DNA from: an uncultured Bacteroidia bacterium | Lineage (GTDB): Bacteria > Bacteroidota > Bacteroidia > Bacteroidales > UBA932 | Assembly: GCA_902789435.1 (NCBI GenBank) | Contig: CADAOA010000001.1 | Span: 1 to 64,000, forward strand | Length of the DNA stretch: 64,000 nucleotides | Reading direction: 5' to 3' | Shown: positions 60,532 through 64,000 of the stretch, piece after piece | Position numbering within the stretch: position 1 is the first letter of the stretch | Layout: the number at the start of each line of letters is the position of its first letter | Translations under genes and position numbers: made by a program | The notes under the pieces: model-generated | The model's input: only the letters and a program-made list of their open reading frames with translations | Told to the model about the DNA's origin: nothing | Databases searched by the model: none

Positions 60532-61536
60532 ATGGAAGTTACAGCTGAAAGAATAGCGCAGCATCTTAAAGGAGAAATCATCGGCGATCCTAACGTGAAG
60601 GTCAGGATGGTTGCCAAGATCGAGCATGGCAAACCGAATGAAGTATGTATCCTGCACAACGATAAATACAAGGAATATCTTCTTACATCCAATGCCGGAA
60701 TAGTTATAGTCAGCCGTCATCTGGTGCCTGAGCAGAAGGTTAAGCCTACACTCATCGTGATGGAAGACGCTCACCCTGCATTCGCTTCCTTGCTGGAACT
60801 GCTGAACACAATCAAGAAGAGCCAGAAGAAAGGGCACAGCCTGCTGTCTTACAGGGCCTGGTCCAGCAAGATCGGCAAGAGGGTTTATATCGGAAAGTTC
60901 AGTTATATCGGTTCCAAGACCACAGTCGGCAACGGATGCCAGATCCATCCTCAGGTTTACATCGGGAACAATGTGACTATCGGAGAAAACTGCATACTTT
61001 ATCCGGGTGTCAAGATCTATGACGATTGCAAGATCGGGAACAACTGCATACTTCACGCTAATGTGGTCATTGGTTCCGACGGTTTCGGATTCGCTCCTGT
61101 TGAGGACGGAAGTTACAAGAAGATTCCTCAGACCGGAAACGTGATCTTGGAAGACGATGTTGAAATCGGCTCCAACACGGTGGTGGACCGTGCCGCAATG
61201 GAATCCACGATCATCCGCAAGGGTGTGAAGCTGGATAACCTCATCCAGATCGCCCACAATGTCGAGATCGGGGAGAATACTGTGATCGCAGCCCAGAGCG
61301 GTGTTGCAGGAAGCACCAGGATCGGAAAGAACTGCCAGCTGGGAGGTCAGGTCGGAGTAGTAGGCCACATAACCGTTGGAGACGGAACAATAGTAAACGC
61401 ACAGAGCGGAATCCAGGGATCTGTCAAGAGCGAACTCGGCCAGAAGGGACTTATGGGAAGCCCTGCCATACTGATGAGCCAGTATCTCAGATGCTATGCC
61501 AAGTTCCGTCATCTGGCGGACCCTGAGAAGAAATAA
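60532..61536 (+). CDS. lpxD: UDP-3-O-acylglucosamine N-acyltransferase
   Basis: The 334-residue trimeric acyltransferase has an N-terminal uridine-binding domain ('GDPNVKVRMVAKIEHGKPNE') and a left-handed beta-helix of hexapeptide repeats ('KIGKRVYIGKFSYIGSKTTV', 'IGNNVTIGENCILYPGVKIY'). 'IQIAHNVEIGENTVIAAQSG' carries the catalytic His. It adds the N-linked acyl chain in lipid A synthesis. It heads the operon lpxD-lpxC-fabZ-lpxA-wbqC. Confidence 0.96.
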   Translation: MEVTAERIAQHLKGEIIGDPNVKVRMVAKIEHGKPNEVCILHNDKYKEYLLTSNAGIVIVSRHLVPEQKVKPTLIVMEDAHPAFASLLELLNTIKKSQKKGHSLLSYRAWSSKIGKRVYIGKFSYIGSKTTVGNGCQIHPQVYIGNNVTIGENCILYPGVKIYDDCKIGNNCILHANVVIGSDGFGFAPVEDGSYKKIPQTGNVILEDDVEIGSNTVVDRAAMESTIIRKGVKLDNLIQIAHNVEIGENTVIAAQSGVAGSTRIGKNCQLGGQVGVVGHITVGDGTIVNAQSGIQGSVKSELGQKGLMGSPAILMSQYLRCYAKFRHLADPEKK

Positions 61537-61569
61537 TTTCGTACATTTGTCAAATACGAAAATCACTTT

Positions 61570-62511
61570 ATGTATACGAATCAGCACACTCTGAAAGGAA
61601 AATACGAGTTTGAAGGCAAGGGACTCCATACCGGGCGCAAAGTCCATATGATGGTGGAGCCGGCACCAAAGAACTTTGGAATACAGTTCAAACGTTCCGA
61701 TTTGGGAGAAAGCGCTCCCCTGGTGGAGGCCTGTGTGGATTACGTAAGCGCCACCGCCCGCGGTACCACCCTTGACAAACAGGGAGTTACGGTTCTCACG
61801 CTGGAGCATCTCATGGGGGCTCTCTACGGAATGCACATAGACAACGCCCTTATTACCCTGGATGCCCCGGAAGTTCCGATCCTGGACGGAAGCGCCAAGC
61901 CTTACGCAGACGCTTTCTCAAAAGACGGTCTTCAGGAACAGAACGCTCCGAGGAAATATCTGGTGCTGGACCGCAAGGTTGTCTGCCGCAACGAGAAGGG
62001 GAGCGAGATGGTGGTCCTTCCGGACGATCATTTCTCAATCGACGTGATGATAGACTACAATTCCAAGGTAGTTGGCTGCCAATACGCAAGATATGAGATA
62101 GATACGGATTTCGTAAAGGAGATTGCCCCTTGCCGTACGTTTGTTTTCCTCCACGAGCTCGAGCCGCTTTTCAAGTACAATCTGATAAAAGGCGGAGACC
62201 TGGACAATGCACTTGTGATCGTTGAGAATCCGGTGCCTCAGGAAGAGTTGGACCGCCTGGCCGGAATATTCAACGTCAACAGGCTGGAAAGGGTGCCGGA
62301 AGGCTATCTGTCCCATACGTCGCTGAGATTCCAGAACGAATGTGCAAGACACAAACTGCTGGATGTCCTCGGCGATTTCTCCCTGGTGGGCTATCCTATC
62401 AAGGGAAAGGTGATTGCCTACAAGAGCGGACATTCCATAAATTCAACCATTGCGCGTGAACTCCGCACCTTGGCACTCAAGCAGTTCCGCCGCCGCTGGA
62501 ACGAACAATAA
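61570..62511 (+). CDS. lpxC: UDP-3-O-acyl-GlcNAc deacetylase (unfused LpxC)
   Basis: The 313-residue zinc enzyme has 'TLEHLMGALYGMHIDNALI' (zinc His80 in EHLMGAL), 'RHKLLDVLGDFSLVG' (zinc ligands His261 and Asp265) and the general-acid His288 in 'YKSGHSINSTIARELR'. It carries out the committed step of lipid A synthesis. In many Bacteroidota LpxC and FabZ are one fused chain of about 460 residues. Here LpxC ends with its own stop and FabZ begins 23 nt later in another frame. It is 33 nt after lpxD. Confidence 0.96.
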   Translation: MYTNQHTLKGKYEFEGKGLHTGRKVHMMVEPAPKNFGIQFKRSDLGESAPLVEACVDYVSATARGTTLDKQGVTVLTLEHLMGALYGMHIDNALITLDAPEVPILDGSAKPYADAFSKDGLQEQNAPRKYLVLDRKVVCRNEKGSEMVVLPDDHFSIDVMIDYNSKVVGCQYARYEIDTDFVKEIAPCRTFVFLHELEPLFKYNLIKGGDLDNALVIVENPVPQEELDRLAGIFNVNRLERVPEGYLSHTSLRFQNECARHKLLDVLGDFSLVGYPIKGKVIAYKSGHSINSTIARELRTLALKQFRRRWNEQ

Positions 62512-62534
62512 GATTATTTTTAAATTCTGAAAAA

Positions 62535-63044
62535 ATGGATATTGAGAAAATCAAGGAAGTTAAACAGAGACTTTCCGTTGCTCCGAAGTATGACCCGGAT
62601 GCAGAACCAGTTTATGACGTGCTTGGAATCCAGAAGCTTCTTCCTCACCGCCCACCATTCCTGATGGTGGACAGGATCATTGAGGTTGAGCCGGATGCAA
62701 TCGTCGGCATCAAGACCATAGGCGTTAACGAGTATTACTTCAGAGGGCATTTCCCTACGGAGCCTGTAGTTCCTGGAGTTTTGCTGGTTGAGGCAATGGC
62801 TCAGGTTGGAGGTATCCTGGTTCTCCGCAGTGTGGATGAACCTGAAAGATATTCAACTTACTTTGCCAAGATAGACGGCTTCAAGTTCCGCCGCAAGGTG
62901 GTTCCTGGAGACGTGGTAACCTTCAAACTCATCATCACCCAGCCTCTGGAGCACTCTCTGGTTTGCATGAGAGGAAAGGCTTGGGTTGGCAATTCCGTTG
63001 CCTGCGAGGGAGATATGGTAGCACAGGTAATCAAGAACAAGTAA
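62535..63044 (+). CDS. fabZ: 3-hydroxyacyl-ACP dehydratase
   Basis: The 169-residue hot-dog-fold enzyme has 'IQKLLPHRPPFLMVDRIIEV', the catalytic His72 in 'YYFRGHFPTEPVVPGV' and Glu86 in 'LLVEAMAQVGG'. It removes water from 3-hydroxyacyl-ACP in fatty acid synthesis. The 25 extra residues at the N-terminus (MDIEKIKEVKQRLSVAPKYD) exceed the E. coli enzyme and may be what is left of an inter-domain linker. It is separate from lpxC here. Confidence 0.95.
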   Translation: MDIEKIKEVKQRLSVAPKYDPDAEPVYDVLGIQKLLPHRPPFLMVDRIIEVEPDAIVGIKTIGVNEYYFRGHFPTEPVVPGVLLVEAMAQVGGILVLRSVDEPERYSTYFAKIDGFKFRRKVVPGDVVTFKLIITQPLEHSLVCMRGKAWVGNSVACEGDMVAQVIKNK

Positions 63045-63062
63045 CATCAAATAAGCTATAGA

Positions 63063-63857
63063 ATGGAAAACGCAAATGTCCATCCGAATGCAAAAATCGG
63101 TAAGAACGTTGTTATAAGCCCTTTTGTCACGATCGCTGAGCATGTCGAAATAGGTGACAACTGCTGGATCGGCCCTTGCGCCGCAATCAACGATTACGTA
63201 AAAATCGGAAATAACTGCAAGATCTTCAACGGCGCCGTAATCGGCGGCCTTCCTCAGGACCTCAAGTTCCAGGGAGAGGAATCTTATGTGGAGATAGGAA
63301 ACAACGTAACAATCAGGGAATATTGTACGATTAGCCGCGGTACTGCCGCCAGTGGAAAGAACAAGACAGTCATCGGTGACGATACCTTCCTGATGGCATA
63401 TGTTCACGTGGCTCACGACTGTCGTATCGGTAGCCATTGTATCCTCGTTAGTTACGTAGGCCTTGCTGGTGAGACTGACGTGGATGACTGGGCAATTATC
63501 GGAGGCTCTTCCGCAGTTCACCAGTTCACACATATAGGAACTCATGCCATGATTTCCGGAGGCTCCTTCCTCAGCAAGGATGTTCCTCCATATTCTATCG
63601 TTGGAGACCGCCCTGTTACTTTCTCCGGAATCAATGTGGTTGGACTTCGCAGAAGGGGTTTCACTATGGAGCAGATAGACAGGATGAGAGACGTTTACAG
63701 GATAATCTACATGAACGGCCTGAACGTTTCCGACGCCTGCCGTGCCGCAGAAGCCGAGCTTCCTGATTCTCCGGAAAAGAGAACAATACTGGATTTCATC
63801 GAGAACAGCAAGAGGGGCATCGTAAGGTATAATCCGCTCAAATCTACTTCAGAGTAG
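63063..63857 (+). CDS. lpxA: UDP-N-acetylglucosamine O-acyltransferase
   Basis: The 264-residue trimeric acyltransferase has hexapeptide repeats from the start ('NVHPNAKIGKNVVISPFVTI'), 'GGLPQDLKFQGEESYVEIGN', catalytic His in 'FLMAYVHVAHDCRIGSHCIL', and the C-terminal helical part 'GFTMEQIDRMRDVYRIIYMN'. It starts lipid A synthesis by O-acylation of UDP-GlcNAc. It follows fabZ by 18 nt and is followed by the WbqC-like gene 2 nt later. Confidence 0.97.
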   Translation: MENANVHPNAKIGKNVVISPFVTIAEHVEIGDNCWIGPCAAINDYVKIGNNCKIFNGAVIGGLPQDLKFQGEESYVEIGNNVTIREYCTISRGTAASGKNKTVIGDDTFLMAYVHVAHDCRIGSHCILVSYVGLAGETDVDDWAIIGGSSAVHQFTHIGTHAMISGGSFLSKDVPPYSIVGDRPVTFSGINVVGLRRRGFTMEQIDRMRDVYRIIYMNGLNVSDACRAAEAELPDSPEKRTILDFIENSKRGIVRYNPLKSTSE

Positions 63858-63859
63858 CG

Positions 63860-64000
63860 ATGCGGCTGTTGCTCAGCAGCGCATATTTTCCTCCGGTTGA
63901 GTATTTTGCGGCGATAGCAAAATACGGGGGAGCGTTGGTTGAGGCCTGCGAGAACTATCAGAAGCAGTCTTGGCGCAACCGTTGCACCATTCTCACTGCA
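63860..64000 (+). CDS. WbqC-like family protein, partial (N-terminus)
   Basis: Forty-seven residues are visible before the right edge: MRLLLSSAYFPPVEYFAAIA, then 'EACENYQKQSWRNRCTILTA'. The 'YFPPxEYF' start and 'ENYQKQSWRNRC' segment are marks of the WbqC family, linked to surface polysaccharide genes but of unsettled function. The ATG lies 2 nt after the lpxA stop, so it belongs to the lpx operon. Confidence 0.8.
   Translation, partial: MRLLLSSAYFPPVEYFAAIAKYGGALVEACENYQKQSWRNRCTILTA

Overview
The window is chromosomal DNA from a member of the Bacteroidota, most likely order Bacteroidales. The evidence is the beta/epsilon-first ATP synthase operon with a truncated epsilon subunit and a long secreted N-terminus on subunit a, repeated -7 boxes of the form TAnnTTTG with a TTG core about 19 bp upstream, the BT_3928-like DoxX protein, DUF4890, an Hc1-type histone-like protein, a reverse rubrerythrin, and a WbqC-family gene next to the lipid A genes. 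GC content looks intermediate. An anaerobic, peptide-using gut lineage would fit (class III ribonucleotide reductase, several exported peptidases, an alanine/sodium symporter, CstA), but genus-level placement is a guess.

Layout. 1-3.9 kb (minus): TMEM43 protein, small beta-grasp-like protein, 5'-nucleotidase, LemA, DUF2207. 4.1-11.2 kb (plus): complete F1Fo ATP synthase operon. 11.2-15.5 kb: metallo-beta-lactamase-fold hydrolase, Nudix protein, CstA, lipoprotein. 15.5-18.2 kb: a repeat-rich, AT-richer accessory island with a REP-associated tyrosine transposase and a secreted protein, ending at a tRNA-Ser(GGA). 18.4-21.3 kb: nrdDG with an upstream palindrome and a leader hairpin. 22.5-27.2 kb (minus): DUF4890, L,D-transpeptidase, Tat-exported aldo/keto reductase and copper ATPase; the ATPase is split by a -1 frame change at an A10 slippery run. 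27.3-30.2 kb: a PD-(D/E)XK domain fused to the CCA-adding enzyme, divergent from holA. 30.2-36.1 kb (minus): GT2, two-domain LAB_N protein, GT39, sugar epimerase, alanine racemase, beta-barrel. 36.2-45.8 kb: Hc1-like protein, S41, M49 and C11 peptidases, amino-acid symporter, acetyl esterase, reverse rubrerythrin. 46-50.7 kb: rplY, pth, S4-domain protein, a degenerate phosphomannose-isomerase-like protein with a His-rich tail, CPBP protease, nucleotidyltransferase. 50.7-56.4 kb: FtsB/DivIC, purB, folP, tmk, DoxX, phosphodiester glycosidase. 56.4-64 kb: nusA-infB (minus) divergent from lpxD-lpxC-fabZ-lpxA-wbqC.

Most of the window is core housekeeping: energy, DNA precursors, translation, lipid A and cell division. 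The strongest unusual signal is the copA recoding site, which would give a CopZ-like chaperone and the full pump from one gene. Next come the PD-(D/E)XK/CCA fusion, the metal-ligand-less PMI-like protein with a Cys/His tail, the RAYT island with related palindromes on both sides, the long structured leaders of rplY, nrdD and nusA, and a set of -7 boxes placed only 5-6 nt before start codons.
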